From Corynebacterium tuberculostearicum (GTDB lineage: Bacteria > Actinomycetota > Actinomycetes > Mycobacteriales > Mycobacteriaceae), in the NCBI RefSeq assembly GCF_016894265.1, contig NZ_CP069791.1, positions 1,984,001 through 2,048,000 of the forward strand: a stretch of 64,000 bases of DNA. The letters are read 5' to 3'. Positions 1-10,384 of the stretch are shown here, piece after piece (the first letter of the stretch is position 1; each line of letters opens with the position of its first letter). The translations under genes and the position numbers were made by a program. Under the pieces are notes generated by a model that was not told where the DNA came from, did no database searches, and saw only the letters and a program-made list of their open reading frames with translations.

Positions 1-1220
1 ATGAGGCCGGACTTGGAATTGACCAGGTCCTCCATCTCTTCCTCGGTCAGCTCCACATCGCCCACGGACATGCGCCAGTTATAGTCCACGAGCTTATTCA
101 TGCCGATGTGTTTCTTCGTGGCGGCCTCGGCCGGATCGCGGGCCTCGTGGGTTTCCAGCTTGGCCTTAGTCTCCATCTGTGCCCAGGCTTTAGGCAGCAT
201 GACGGTCACGCCGCTGGCCTTGAGCTTATCCACCTCGTGGGTAATAAAGTGGGTGAGCTGGTGGGTTTCAAGGTAGACGTCCCAGTCGCCGTCGCCAGGC
301 TGCGGCAGCTGCGCGGTCTCCCCCAGCGTGGGTGCGATGCGCACGGCTTTGCGGTGAGCTTCGCGCAGCTTTTCCACACTCGCTCTATCCAAACTCTGCG
401 CCGACACCGGCCGCGGAGAATCCGTGCCCGAGCGCACCCGCACGCGCACTGGCCACTTGGCCGTATCCGGGTCAACGTCAAGCGGCTCCTCCACGATGTA
501 GACCAGCTGGAGCTCAACCTCGTAGATGGAATTCTTCCACTCATTGAGCCCGCGCAGCAGCTGCGAGCGTCCCCGCCGGATTGGCCGCGTATCGAGCAGG
601 GCGCGGGCGAACTCGTGCCATGGCATCGGCCGCGGCGCCTCCGCCACGGGCCGCAGCTCGCGAAAGGCAATCCAGTGGGTGAGCTCATCGGCCATGTCAT
701 CCGAGAGCGCCCGATTATTCACGTGCAAAATGCCCGGCGCGGCCGCCATCATCTCCGCGAGCCAGCCGCGCTCGCCCAGGCCGGAGGCCAGCTGCCACAT
801 GGGGAACCACTCATTGGCTTGGTAAGCCAGCCGGAAGGTCACGCGCCCGGCGCGCACGAACTTGCACAGGCCGCTGTAGGCATGAATCAGCCACTGAAGG
901 TCGGGGGCGATGGTGGCGGGCGGCTTGTGGTTCAGGTGCTCCATTTGGGCGAGCGCCGCCACGGCCTCTTCGGGGCCGAACATCGCCATGGGCACCATCA
1001 GGGAGACATCCTTGCCCTTTGGCGTACGCAGCGATACCCGCGCTCGGTTGCGGAAAGATTTCTTCCCCAGGATGGACTCCACCGCCGGCGGGAAGGTGCC
1101 CTCAGGAACGGCGTTGGGCATGACAATCTTGTGCCCTTCTACCTGTTCAATCCATAGACCTAGTCCCGTAACGGGGAGCCACAGTCCATGCACTAGGTAA
1201 GAAGCCATAGCCGCCAGCAT
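1..1220 (-). CDS. SNF2-type DEAD/DEAH helicase, N-terminal part (runs off the window)
   Basis: The frame is open from an ATG at 1220 (alternative ATG at 1208) to base 1, so only the 5' part is present. No helicase motifs are seen yet. The visible part, ending in LTEEEMEDLVNSKSGL, looks like the SNF2-associated region (DUF3670 type) that precedes the ATPase in bacterial HepA-like SNF2 proteins. Family members are ATP-dependent DNA translocases of about 1000 residues. There is no strong ribosome site, so the start is uncertain. The gene is divergent from putP across about 165 bases. The family call rests on recalled motif resemblance and is moderately sure. Confidence 0.7.
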   Translation of the reverse strand, partial: MLAAMASYLVHGLWLPVTGLGLWIEQVEGHKIVMPNAVPEGTFPPAVESILGKKSFRNRARVSLRTPKGKDVSLMVPMAMFGPEEAVAALAQMEHLNHKPPATIAPDLQWLIHAYSGLCKFVRAGRVTFRLAYQANEWFPMWQLASGLGERGWLAEMMAAAPGILHVNNRALSDDMADELTHWIAFRELRPVAEAPRPMPWHEFARALLDTRPIRRGRSQLLRGLNEWKNSIYEVELQLVYIVEEPLDVDPDTAKWPVRVRVRSGTDSPRPVSAQSLDRASVEKLREAHRKAVRIAPTLGETAQLPQPGDGDWDVYLETHQLTHFITHEVDKLKASGVTVMLPKAWAQMETKAKLETHEARDPAEAATKKHIGMNKLVDYNWRMSVGDVELTEEEMEDLVNSKSGL

Positions 1221-1320
1221 AGCAGCCCATTTGATTTTGTTACACGCTCGTTATGTTCCGTCCTTTTCCCAGTTGAACGACAGAAAATCGAAACGGAGAT
1301 CTGCGCCACACCTGTATTTT

Positions 1321-1386
1321 CGCTTGGGTTAACCTTGTGACCCCGTTAACGTGAGAATGTCATCACACACCTACAAGGAGTAAAAC
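1321..1386 (+). promoter_or_regulatory. putP leader with repeated GTTAAC and strong RBS
   Basis: Two copies of the palindrome GTTAAC lie at 1328-1333 and 1345-1350, 17 bases apart start to start, upstream of putP. AAGGAG at 1375-1380 is placed correctly for the GTG at 1387 and decides that start. That the GTTAAC pair binds a regulator is inference only. Confidence 0.4.
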
Positions 1387-2952
1387 GTGCAAGATTCAAC
1401 TTGGTACGTCATTGCGATGATCGTGTATCTCCTCGCAATGGCAGCCATTGGCTATTGGAGCTACAAGCAAACCGATCAATATGACGATTATGTTTTGGGC
1501 GGCCGTGGTCTGCACCCATTCGTAGCGGCCCTCTCCGCAGGCGCTTCCGACATGTCCGGCTGGCTGCTCATGGGCCTGCCTGGCGCGCTCTTCCTCTCCG
1601 GCATGTCCGAGCTATGGATGGCCATCGGCCTGCTCGTCGGCTGCTGGGCAAACTGGAAGTGGGTCGCACCGCGCCTGCGCTCCTACTCGGAGATCGCGGC
1701 CAACTCCATTACCGTGCCGTCCTTCTTTGAAAACCGCCTGCACGATAAGTCCCGCCTGCTGCGCATCATCTCCGCAGCCATCATCATCTTCTTCTTTACC
1801 TTCTACGTCTCCTCCGGCATGGTCTCCGGCGGCCGCTACTTCGAGTCCACCTTCGGTGGCGACTACCTCACCGGCATGCTTGTTATCGCCGCGGTGACCA
1901 TCTTCTACACCTTCGTCGGCGGATTCTTGGCTGTGTCCTACACGGACGTCGTCCAGGGCGTGCTTATGTTCGTCGCCTTGATGATCGTGCCAATTATGGC
2001 AATCGTCTCTCTCAGCGATCCTGCTTCCATCTTCTCTTTCGCAAGCAATAATGCCTACGGCACCGATGGCGTAGTGGAAAATGACAACTACTTCTCCATG
2101 TTCGCGGGCGTTTCCGCTGGCGTCATCATCGGCAACCTGGCCTGGGGCCTGGGCTACTTTGGCCAGCCACACATCGTGGTCCGCTTCATGGCGCTGCGTA
2201 AGCCTTCCGACGCCCGCCAGGGCCGCTTCTACGGCGTTACCTGGATGGGTCTGTCCGTTATCGGCGCTATCTTCGTCGCTCTCTCTGGCACCGTCTACTT
2301 CACCCAGACCGGCCACAGCATCACCGACCAGGAGAACTTCGAAACCATCTTCCTGGATATGGCGCAGGCCATGATGCACCCACTGCCCGCAGGCTTCGTC
2401 CTGACCGCGGTTCTGGCCGCCATCATGTCCACCATGTCGTCCCAAATGCTCGTCGTCTCTACTTCCCTCATCGAGGACCTCTTCCTCATCTTTGCTAAGA
2501 AGAAGCCCAGCGAGCAGGTCCTCATCAATCTCTCCCGCACCGCCATCGTCGCCATCGCGGTCATCGCCGCCCTGCTGGCAATCAACCCATCTGACTCCAT
2601 TTTGGGTCTGGTTGGCTTCGCTTGGGCAGGCTTTGGTTCTGCCTTCGGCCCGATCATCTTGCTCTCCCTGTACTGGAAGCGCCTCAACTCCGCCGGTGCC
2701 ATTGCCGGCATGCTTACCGGTGCAATCGTTGCTATTGGCTGGGGCATGTCTCCGCTTTCCGACGTCCTCTACGAAATCGTCCCAGGCTTCTTCCTGGCCC
2801 TCATCGTGGCGGTTATTGTCTCCAAGCTCACGAAGGAGCCTAAGCCAGAGGTTGTTGCCGAATTCGAAGAGTCCACCAAGCTGGCCAAGCTCGTGGAAAA
2901 TGACTCCAACCTCGACTTTGAGGAAGCCGCAGAAAAGGTCACCGATAAGTAA
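1387..2952 (+). CDS. putP: Sodium/proline symporter
   Basis: A 521-residue polytopic membrane protein of the sodium:solute symporter family. It should import proline with Na+ as nutrient or osmolyte. The N-terminal block SAGASDMSGWLLMGLPG is the characteristic PutP signature, and hydrophobic helices follow throughout. The last ~45 residues form a charged, acidic cytoplasmic tail. The length is normal for the family. The GTG start is supported by AAGGAG seven bases upstream. It appears monocistronic; a hairpin follows before the next gene. PutP is clear by family; proline specificity is inferred from overall resemblance. Confidence 0.92.
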   Translation: MQDSTWYVIAMIVYLLAMAAIGYWSYKQTDQYDDYVLGGRGLHPFVAALSAGASDMSGWLLMGLPGALFLSGMSELWMAIGLLVGCWANWKWVAPRLRSYSEIAANSITVPSFFENRLHDKSRLLRIISAAIIIFFFTFYVSSGMVSGGRYFESTFGGDYLTGMLVIAAVTIFYTFVGGFLAVSYTDVVQGVLMFVALMIVPIMAIVSLSDPASIFSFASNNAYGTDGVVENDNYFSMFAGVSAGVIIGNLAWGLGYFGQPHIVVRFMALRKPSDARQGRFYGVTWMGLSVIGAIFVALSGTVYFTQTGHSITDQENFETIFLDMAQAMMHPLPAGFVLTAVLAAIMSTMSSQMLVVSTSLIEDLFLIFAKKKPSEQVLINLSRTAIVAIAVIAALLAINPSDSILGLVGFAWAGFGSAFGPIILLSLYWKRLNSAGAIAGMLTGAIVAIGWGMSPLSDVLYEIVPGFFLALIVAVIVSKLTKEPKPEVVAEFEESTKLAKLVENDSNLDFEEAAEKVTDK

Positions 2953-2965
2953 TCGGAACCAACGC

Positions 2966-3002
2966 GGACTCCTCGCAGTCCAATAGGACATGAAGTCCTA
3001 TT
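2966..3002 (+). promoter_or_regulatory. Start-codon hairpin with competing upstream stem
   Basis: AATAGGAC (2982-2989) and GTCCTATT (2995-3002) form a perfect 8-bp stem with the 5-base loop ATGAA. The loop contains the start codon of the next gene (2990) and the AGGA ribosome site is inside the stem. Just upstream GGACT (2966-2970) can pair with AGTCC (2977-2981) or with AGTCC (2994-2998), so two folds are mutually exclusive. The upstream stem could also end putP transcription. A regulatory role is inference. Confidence 0.45.
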
Positions 3003-3568
3003 ACCTGGCCGCGCTATCATGCATCACCGTCCTCATCGGTGCATGGTATGCGTGGCCTTTTCCGCGTTTTGACGTCACCACGCTCCCCTCCCGCCCCGAA
3101 GCCGCCGGCTACAACCGTGAAGACTTCGGCATCTGGCAGCCCCACGGCGCCTGCACCACCCGCGAGGTCATTCTAGAAAGCCAATCCAGCGAACCCCTCC
3201 ACGCCTGCCACGCCCGCAGCGGGGCCCTTTATGACCCCTATAGTGGCACCACCATTCCCGCTACCTCGCCCATTGAGATCGACCACATTTTCCCCCTCTC
3301 CGCGGCCTATGACCTTGGCGCTTCCGAGTGGGACCGCGAAACCAAGGTCCGCTTTGGCAACGACCCGCTCAATCTCGTAGCCACCAGCCGTGAGCTCAAC
3401 CAAGAAAAGTCAGACGCCCTCCCCGCGGAATGGCTACCTCCCGCCAACCGCTGCGACTATTCCCGCCGCCTTGCTGACATAGCCCGAAAGTACGCCCTTC
3501 CCCTGCCTTCTAAGGACGTGCGGGCGATGCAAAGGCAATGTCGGTTAGCCGTACTCACCGGAAATTGA
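2990..3568 (+). CDS. Secreted HNH/DUF1524-type nuclease-like protein
   Basis: 192 residues. The N-terminus is a short membrane or signal segment (residues ~4-22), so it is probably exported or anchored. The C-terminal half contains the IEIDHIFPLSAAYDLGA block and a downstream FGNDPLNLVATSRELNQEKSD block. This is the DH...N arrangement of the GmrSD C-terminal/DUF1524 HNH nucleases common as small secreted proteins in corynebacteria. The substrate is unknown; an extracellular nuclease is likely from the family. The ATG at 2990 sits in the loop of a perfect hairpin. The gene follows putP by 37 bases on the same strand. Confidence 0.75.
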   Translation: MKSYYLAALSCITVLIGAWYAWPFPRFDVTTLPSRPEAAGYNREDFGIWQPHGACTTREVILESQSSEPLHACHARSGALYDPYSGTTIPATSPIEIDHIFPLSAAYDLGASEWDRETKVRFGNDPLNLVATSRELNQEKSDALPAEWLPPANRCDYSRRLADIARKYALPLPSKDVRAMQRQCRLAVLTGN

Positions 3569-3612
3569 TTAGGGTTGACGTGGCAACTTTCCGCGATTGA
3601 AGGGTTCATTCA

Positions 3613-4062
3613 ATGACTTCTTTCCTTGTATTTTTCCACGTGGCCGCAGCCATTCTCTTGATCGGCCCGGTATGCGTATCCACCTCCAGCTTCCAGACCC
3701 AAATGGTCAAGGCAGCACAGGGTGACCACGCGGCGCTCGGCTCCGCTCGCGTCCTGCACAACATCACCAATACCTACGGCTACATCTCTGCCATCGTGCC
3801 TATCCTCGGCCTCGGCGTATTCCTTTCCGATATCAGCGCTTACAAGTCCGAAGTGAACTTCCACATCGCCATCTTGGTTGCCATCATCGCATGGTGCCTG
3901 CTCTTCTTCGTCATTCTGCCAAAGCAGAAGAAGGCGATGGCCGCCCTCGAATCGACTGAATCCTTCGACTACGCGGCAGCTAAGAAGCCACTGTCCGCAT
4001 TCGGCGGCGTATTCAACCTTCTGTGGATCATCTGCCTCATCCTGATGTACGTCCACTTCTAA
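3613..4062 (+). CDS. Small integral membrane protein (DUF2269-like)
   Basis: 149 residues with about four hydrophobic segments: residues ~3-22, ~55-75, ~85-105 and ~130-148. The start MTSFLVFFHVAAAILLIGP resembles the predicted integral membrane family DUF2269. No catalytic motif is visible and the function is unknown. A TTGACG-like -35 element lies about 40 bases upstream. It is convergent with the DUF222/HNH gene. A perfect terminator for this transcript lies inside the 3' end of that neighbour. Confidence 0.65.
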   Translation: MTSFLVFFHVAAAILLIGPVCVSTSSFQTQMVKAAQGDHAALGSARVLHNITNTYGYISAIVPILGLGVFLSDISAYKSEVNFHIAILVAIIAWCLLFFVILPKQKKAMAALESTESFDYAAAKKPLSAFGGVFNLLWIICLILMYVHF

Positions 4063-4082
4063 GTGGCCTTCTAAAAAGCCAT

Positions 4083-5309
4083 TTACTCCTCTGGGACAGT
4101 GTCTTCACTGTCCCTTTTCTCGTTTTCTAGCTCTTCCTTCAGCTTTTGCGCATCTTCGTGCGCATTCTCTCGACGCCGCCGCGTCGCCTGCGCCACAGTC
4201 TGCGCCCACCTCCGATTCTTCGGCGCGAGCGGCCCGCTGGCTTCGTCATAGACCCAAGTCGAATCTTCAAAGAGCCAGACGACGTCCCCGCTAATCGGAT
4301 CCTTGATATAAAACGCCCGTCCATCAGTCTTGATGTTGTGGTGATGTTGACACAGGCAGGTCAAGTTTGCCGCCGAAGTAGGTCCTCCGTCAGCGAAATC
4401 ATGCCGGTGGTCCATCTGGGAAGCCATCGCCGGCCGCGTACATCCGGGCCACCGGCAGGTTCCATCGAGCCCTTCCACAAAGGCGCGAATATGCGGCGGG
4501 GTGACGTAGTTTCCGCTTTCATCTTCTGCCGCCTTCTCCATGTCGCGCACGGTCGTGGCCCGCGATTGCATGTCATCGGCCACCTCAGGCGAAACCCAAC
4601 CCAGGTTTTGGACGAAAGCAGGAGCATCCGGCAGATCGCAGCGGTACATATTGAGCACCACCTTCGCCTTGGCTTCGGCCTCACCGGTGAGCAACTCGAC
4701 CGCAGCCTGAGCCAAGGAAATGTCCTTCTCCGTGGCCACACCGCGAATATTTCGGTCGATGATTTCGGCAGTCTCTAGGCCCACGTCGAGGCACACTGCG
4801 GCCCACTCCCCGCCCGTAGGCTCGAGGTGATAGGACTCCTTGCGCCGCGGGTCGCGTGCGGCGATGGTCGGATCAAGGCGGACAATAAGCTCCCGCAGCT
4901 TTCGCCGCAGGTTGCGATGGGACGGTAATTTTTGGTTGGGGCGTTTGGGGGTGAGGTAGGTGGTTAATTCGGCGTCGATAAGCAGGCGTTTTTCGGTGTC
5001 AATCTCGCCCAACTTGGACAGCGTCTGGTCAATAGTAATTAAGCGGTCTAAATCTAAGTGGTACTGCTCTTCCTGCCGGGCTTTAAGGCGCGGCAGCTCC
5101 TGCAATCGCTCAAAGGCGAAAATGATATTTCTAATTCGGGACTGCCGCGTTCCGGTGAGATCCGACAGTGATTGGCTAATTATTTCGATATCGTCATCCG
5201 GGTCTGGATGCAGGCGTTTCCATAGGAGGTATTCGGCCTTGCGAATGTCTGTTGCTGCTTGTGAGGTGGAATTTGCTGGATTGGTATTGGCAAAGTAGGG
5301 CGCATTCAT
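4083..5309 (-). CDS. DUF222 / 13E12-type HNH endonuclease domain protein
   Basis: 408 residues from the ATG at 5309 (GGGGAAG just upstream); the frame is open to 5408. The N-terminal two thirds is the DUF222 region typical of actinobacterial 13E12-repeat proteins. The C-terminal third contains CRWPGCTRPAMASQMDHRHD followed by LTCLCQHHHNIKTDGR. This is an HNH motif with a zinc-binding CxxC pair. Such proteins are multi-copy in actinobacteria and their biological role is unclear; nuclease activity is expected from the motif. The tail is acidic. The 3' coding end doubles as the terminator of the convergent gene. Confidence 0.85.
   Translation of the reverse strand: MNAPYFANTNPANSTSQAATDIRKAEYLLWKRLHPDPDDDIEIISQSLSDLTGTRQSRIRNIIFAFERLQELPRLKARQEEQYHLDLDRLITIDQTLSKLGEIDTEKRLLIDAELTTYLTPKRPNQKLPSHRNLRRKLRELIVRLDPTIAARDPRRKESYHLEPTGGEWAAVCLDVGLETAEIIDRNIRGVATEKDISLAQAAVELLTGEAEAKAKVVLNMYRCDLPDAPAFVQNLGWVSPEVADDMQSRATTVRDMEKAAEDESGNYVTPPHIRAFVEGLDGTCRWPGCTRPAMASQMDHRHDFADGGPTSAANLTCLCQHHHNIKTDGRAFYIKDPISGDVVWLFEDSTWVYDEASGPLAPKNRRWAQTVAQATRRRRENAHEDAQKLKEELENEKRDSEDTVPEE
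4093..4120 (+). terminator. Intrinsic terminator inside the convergent gene's coding end
   Basis: GGGACAGTG (4093-4101), loop TCTT, CACTGTCCC (4106-4114), then TTTTCT. The 9-bp stem is perfect and the T-run is on the plus strand, so it ends the 3613-4062 transcript. It lies within the last codons of the minus-strand HNH gene. Confidence 0.8.
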
Positions 5310-5415
5310 GGACTTCCCCGCAGAAGTTTCTCTAGAACATGTTTGCGCTTTCAGTATACAAAACCCCTCCGACACACTACCCCCGTTTATAGTAAAACCG
5401 CAGGTCAAATGGCAC

Positions 5416-5443
5416 GAAAAAATGGGCCTCCAAAGAGGCCCAT
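5416..5443 (-). terminator. Terminator of the DEAD-box helicase gene
   Basis: ATGGGCCTC / GAGGCCCAT (5422-5430 and 5435-5443) with a 4-base loop, followed on the minus strand by six T. It lies 14 bases past the helicase stop. Confidence 0.85.
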
Positions 5444-5456
5444 CGAGTCGAAAATG

Positions 5457-7316
5457 CTAGTCGCGCCAGCGTCCACCGCGCTTGCGTCCACCGCCGTGGT
5501 CACGGCGAGGTGGGCGGCCGGTGTCCTTCTGAATCTTAATCAGCTGGCCGGAAATGCGGGTATCCTTCAGGCGGTCCAGCACTGCCGGATCGAGGTTCTT
5601 TGGCAGGTCAACCAGGGTATGGCCCACCGCGATGGTGATGCGGCCAAAGTCCTTGGCAGACAGGCCACCCTCGTTGGCAATAGCGCCGACGATGGCTCCT
5701 GGGCGCACATTTTGCCGCTTGCCGACGTCCAATCGGTACGTCTCAAAGTCTCCGTCCGGCCGCTTTGGGCTGCGGCCCTTACCGCCACCCTTGAAATCGC
5801 GCTTGCGATCGTCGCGGCGGTCGCGGTCGCGCTTCGGCTTGGGCAGCGGCTTGTCTTCCATCAGGAAGTTCTTGCCGCCCTGCAGCATGACGGCGAGGGC
5901 TGCGGCGATGTCATCCATGGCCGCGTTATTGTCCTCGGAGTACTTGCGCACCAAGGTGCGGAAGAAGTCCGCCTGCTTATTGTCCATGGAGTTGGTAATG
6001 GACTGCGCGAACTTTTCCTTGCGCTTTTCATTGACCTCATCAACGGACGGCAGGTCCATCTCTTCCAGACGGGCGTTGGTCACGCGCTCGATGGAGCGCA
6101 GCATGCGGCGCTCGCGCGGGGTGACGAACAGGATGGCTTCGCCGGAGCGTCCAGCGCGGCCGGTGCGGCCGATGCGGTGCACGTAAGACTCGGTATCGTT
6201 CGGGATATCGAAGTTCACCACGTGCGTGATGCGCTCAACGTCGAGGCCACGGGCGGCGACGTCGGTAGCCACGAGGATGTCTAGGCGGCCATCCTTGAGC
6301 TGATCGACGGTGCGCTCACGCTGCGCCTGCGCAATATCGCCATTGATGGCGGCGGCGCTGAAACCGCGGTCACGCAGGGTCTCGGCCACCTCTTCGGTCT
6401 CGTGCTTGGTGCGGCAGAAGACGATGATGGCGTCGTAATTGATGACCTCAAGGATGCGGGTGAAGGCATCCATCTTTGCGCGATGCGGGATAAGGAGGAA
6501 GCGCTGCGTGATGTTGTCATTGGTGCGACGCTCGGACTTCACCGTGACCTCGGCGGGGTTGTCGAGGTACTGCTTAGACAGGCGTCGGATAGCGTTCGGC
6601 ATGGTGGCCGAGAAAAGCGCCACCTGCTTGCGATCCGGGGTGTCCTCCAGGATGCGCTCGACGTCTTCCTGGAAGCCCATGTTCAGCATCTCATCGGCCT
6701 CATCGAGGACGAGGAACTGCAGCTGGGACAAATCCAGCGAGCCCTTCTCCAGGTGGTCGATGACGCGACCCGGGGTACCCACGATGACCTGCGCACCGCG
6801 GCGCAGACCGGATAGCTGAATGCCATAGGCTTGGCCACCGTAGATAGGCAACACCTCGACACCCTTGAGGGACTCGGCGAAGGACTGGAAGGAGTCCGCC
6901 ACCTGCAGCGCCAGCTCGCGGGTTGGCGCGAGCACGAGGGCCTGCGGATGGCGGGCCTTGGTGTCAATCTGTGACAAAACCGGCAGCGCAAAGGCTGCGG
7001 TCTTGCCGGTACCGGTCTGGGCAAGGCCGACAACGTCGCGGCCTTCCATCAAGATCGGGATGGTTTCTTCCTGAATGGGGGACGGCTTGGTGAAGCCTAC
7101 TTTCGCAACGGCCTCCAGAATTTTCTCTGGCAGGCCAAGATGCGCGAACCCCTGGGAGTTGTCGTTGGCTGAATCTTGGGACTCAGCGCCGGTGTCCTCA
7201 GAAGTATTCGCAGCCCTGGTGTCCTTGGTGACACCTTGCGAGTTGTCCTGAGATTCCGACTTATTAAAATCTTCCGGCTCGTTGACGCCGCCGGTGGCGT
7301 TATCGGTAATGCTCAT
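5457..7316 (-). CDS. deaD: DEAD-box ATP-dependent RNA helicase
   Basis: 619 residues from the ATG at 7316, preceded by GGTGAAG; the frame extends 11 codons further. The motifs are in order: Q motif (FTKPSPIQEETIP), Walker A AQTGTGKT, PTRELALQV, DEAD, SAT, and HRIGRTGRAGRSG. A DbpA-type RNA-binding domain follows (NVRPGAIVGAIANEGGLSAKDFG), then a basic Arg/Gly tail. This is the CsdA/DeaD architecture, which unwinds RNA for ribosome assembly and cold adaptation. The first ~55 residues are acidic, low-complexity and rich in Asp, Asn and Ser. A strong terminator follows. The next gene upstream is hutI, unrelated. Confidence 0.93.
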   Translation of the reverse strand: MSITDNATGGVNEPEDFNKSESQDNSQGVTKDTRAANTSEDTGAESQDSANDNSQGFAHLGLPEKILEAVAKVGFTKPSPIQEETIPILMEGRDVVGLAQTGTGKTAAFALPVLSQIDTKARHPQALVLAPTRELALQVADSFQSFAESLKGVEVLPIYGGQAYGIQLSGLRRGAQVIVGTPGRVIDHLEKGSLDLSQLQFLVLDEADEMLNMGFQEDVERILEDTPDRKQVALFSATMPNAIRRLSKQYLDNPAEVTVKSERRTNDNITQRFLLIPHRAKMDAFTRILEVINYDAIIVFCRTKHETEEVAETLRDRGFSAAAINGDIAQAQRERTVDQLKDGRLDILVATDVAARGLDVERITHVVNFDIPNDTESYVHRIGRTGRAGRSGEAILFVTPRERRMLRSIERVTNARLEEMDLPSVDEVNEKRKEKFAQSITNSMDNKQADFFRTLVRKYSEDNNAAMDDIAAALAVMLQGGKNFLMEDKPLPKPKRDRDRRDDRKRDFKGGGKGRSPKRPDGDFETYRLDVGKRQNVRPGAIVGAIANEGGLSAKDFGRITIAVGHTLVDLPKNLDPAVLDRLKDTRISGQLIKIQKDTGRPPRRDHGGGRKRGGRWRD

Positions 7317-7359
7317 TGCTTCACCAACCCTACGCGATTGCCGCCCCAAACTCCATATC

Positions 7360-8529
7360 CTAAGCGCCCGCGACGAAAGTGCGGTAGCTCAGCGGCATGC
7401 CCGGACGGTAGGCCAAGTGCACGGCGCTGGGGGCGTCGAGCACGTGCAGGTCCGCGGCGGCACCCTCCACAATGGTGCCCTTCGCAGGGCGGCCCTGCGG
7501 GTCGAGGCCATTGCCAACGTTGTGGCGGCGCAGGGCGGTCGCCCCGCCGGTGGTGGCGGCGTGAATGGCCTCATCGACGGAGAGGCGTTGCTGCAGGACC
7601 GCGGTGGTCACGCAGTAGTTCATCGAGGAGGTATAAGACGTGCCGGGGTTGAGGTTGGAGGCAATGGCGAGGGTGGCGCCGGCGTCGAGAAGCGTGCGGC
7701 CCGGAGCAAGCGGCTCGCGGGTGGACAGGTCGCACGCCGGCAGCATGGTGGCCACGGTATCGGAATTGGCTAGCAGCTCGACGTCCTCGTCGGTTAGGTG
7801 ATTGACGTGGTCTACCGAGGCGGCGCCCAGTTCGACGGCGAGGGCAACGCCTGGACCCACGCCCAGCTGGTTGCCGTGCACGCGCAGGCCAAGGCCCAAC
7901 TTCTTACCGGCCTCCAGCACGCGGCGGGATTGTTCCTCGTTGAAGGCGCCGCGCTCACAGAAGACGTCGATCCACTGCACGTAGGGAGCAACGCCTTCGA
8001 GCATGGGGCCAACGACCTCGTCGAGGTACTCCTCCGCGTCCGCTCCCGGCGGGACCAGGTGCGCACCTAAGAAGGTCACGTCATCGACGTGGCGGGAGGC
8101 TACCTTGGCGGCCTCCACCTCGGACTCGGTATTGAGGCCGTAGCCCGTCTTGGTTTCGAAGGTGGTGGTGCCACCGCGGCGGCCGGCGGCCACGCGGTCC
8201 GCCACCAGCTTGTCCAGGCGGTCGGTGCCGGCCTGGCGGGTGGCGTCCATGGTCACGGCGATGCCGCCTGCCTCATAGGAACCGCCGGAGATGCGGGCCT
8301 CGAATTCGGCGGAGCGGTCACCGTCGAAGACCATGTGGGTGTGCGAATCTACCCAGCCGGGCAGGACGGCGCGGCCGCCCAGGTCCACCTTCTCATCGGC
8401 GGCCGGAGCCTCGGAGGCTGGGCCGACCCAGGCGATGGTGCCGGATTGGGCGATAATGGCGGCGTCGTTAAGCGTGCCACGCTCGCTGACCGTACGGAGT
8501 TCTGAAATGCCGGTAAAAAGTGTGCTCAT
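7360..8529 (-). CDS. hutI: Imidazolonepropionase
   Basis: 389 residues, cytosolic. It hydrolyses 4-imidazolone-5-propanoate to N-formimino-glutamate, the third step of histidine degradation. The amidohydrolase metal site is visible as H63-T-H65 in VDSHTHMVF. The family blocks KTGYGLNTESE and VHGNQLG are also present. The length is usual. The ATG at 8529 directly abuts the stop codon of hutU (8530-8532), so the two genes are co-transcribed and probably translationally coupled. It is the last gene of the hutUI operon. Confidence 0.94.
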   Translation of the reverse strand: MSTLFTGISELRTVSERGTLNDAAIIAQSGTIAWVGPASEAPAADEKVDLGGRAVLPGWVDSHTHMVFDGDRSAEFEARISGGSYEAGGIAVTMDATRQAGTDRLDKLVADRVAAGRRGGTTTFETKTGYGLNTESEVEAAKVASRHVDDVTFLGAHLVPPGADAEEYLDEVVGPMLEGVAPYVQWIDVFCERGAFNEEQSRRVLEAGKKLGLGLRVHGNQLGVGPGVALAVELGAASVDHVNHLTDEDVELLANSDTVATMLPACDLSTREPLAPGRTLLDAGATLAIASNLNPGTSYTSSMNYCVTTAVLQQRLSVDEAIHAATTGGATALRRHNVGNGLDPQGRPAKGTIVEGAAADLHVLDAPSAVHLAYRPGMPLSYRTFVAGA

Positions 8530-10206
<1,677 letters not shown>

Positions 10207-10268
10207 GGCTTCCTTTCGTCGTGCTTTTCGACGCCCTCCCAAGCCCCCTAGGCCGGTTTCCCGGGGCT

Positions 10269-10366
10269 GTCCCCGGGGACTTGTTGGGCGTCACATGTCA
10301 CAAGGTACTGTGACCTAGCTCTGTGTACCATGCCACACAAACCCGAACTGTCTCGTATATGAGACA
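10269..10366. promoter_or_regulatory. Palindrome cluster between hutU and the SGNH gene
   Basis: Four symmetric elements are visible. GTCCCCGGGGAC is at 10269-10280. GTCACA-N6-TGTGAC is at 10297-10314. A GlxR/CRP-like TGTG-N8-CACA is at 10322-10337. TGTCTC-N6-GAGACA is at 10349-10366. Any could be operators for hutU or the divergent lipoprotein gene. No copy of the HutR motif as I recall it from C. resistens was seen. Which element is used is inference. Confidence 0.4.
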
Positions 10367-10384
10367 CCCACGGGATGATCTACG

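Noticed and set aside
1612..2991. 459-codon open frame opposite putP
   Set aside because: Shadow of putP with Asp/His/Gly-rich composition and no domain.
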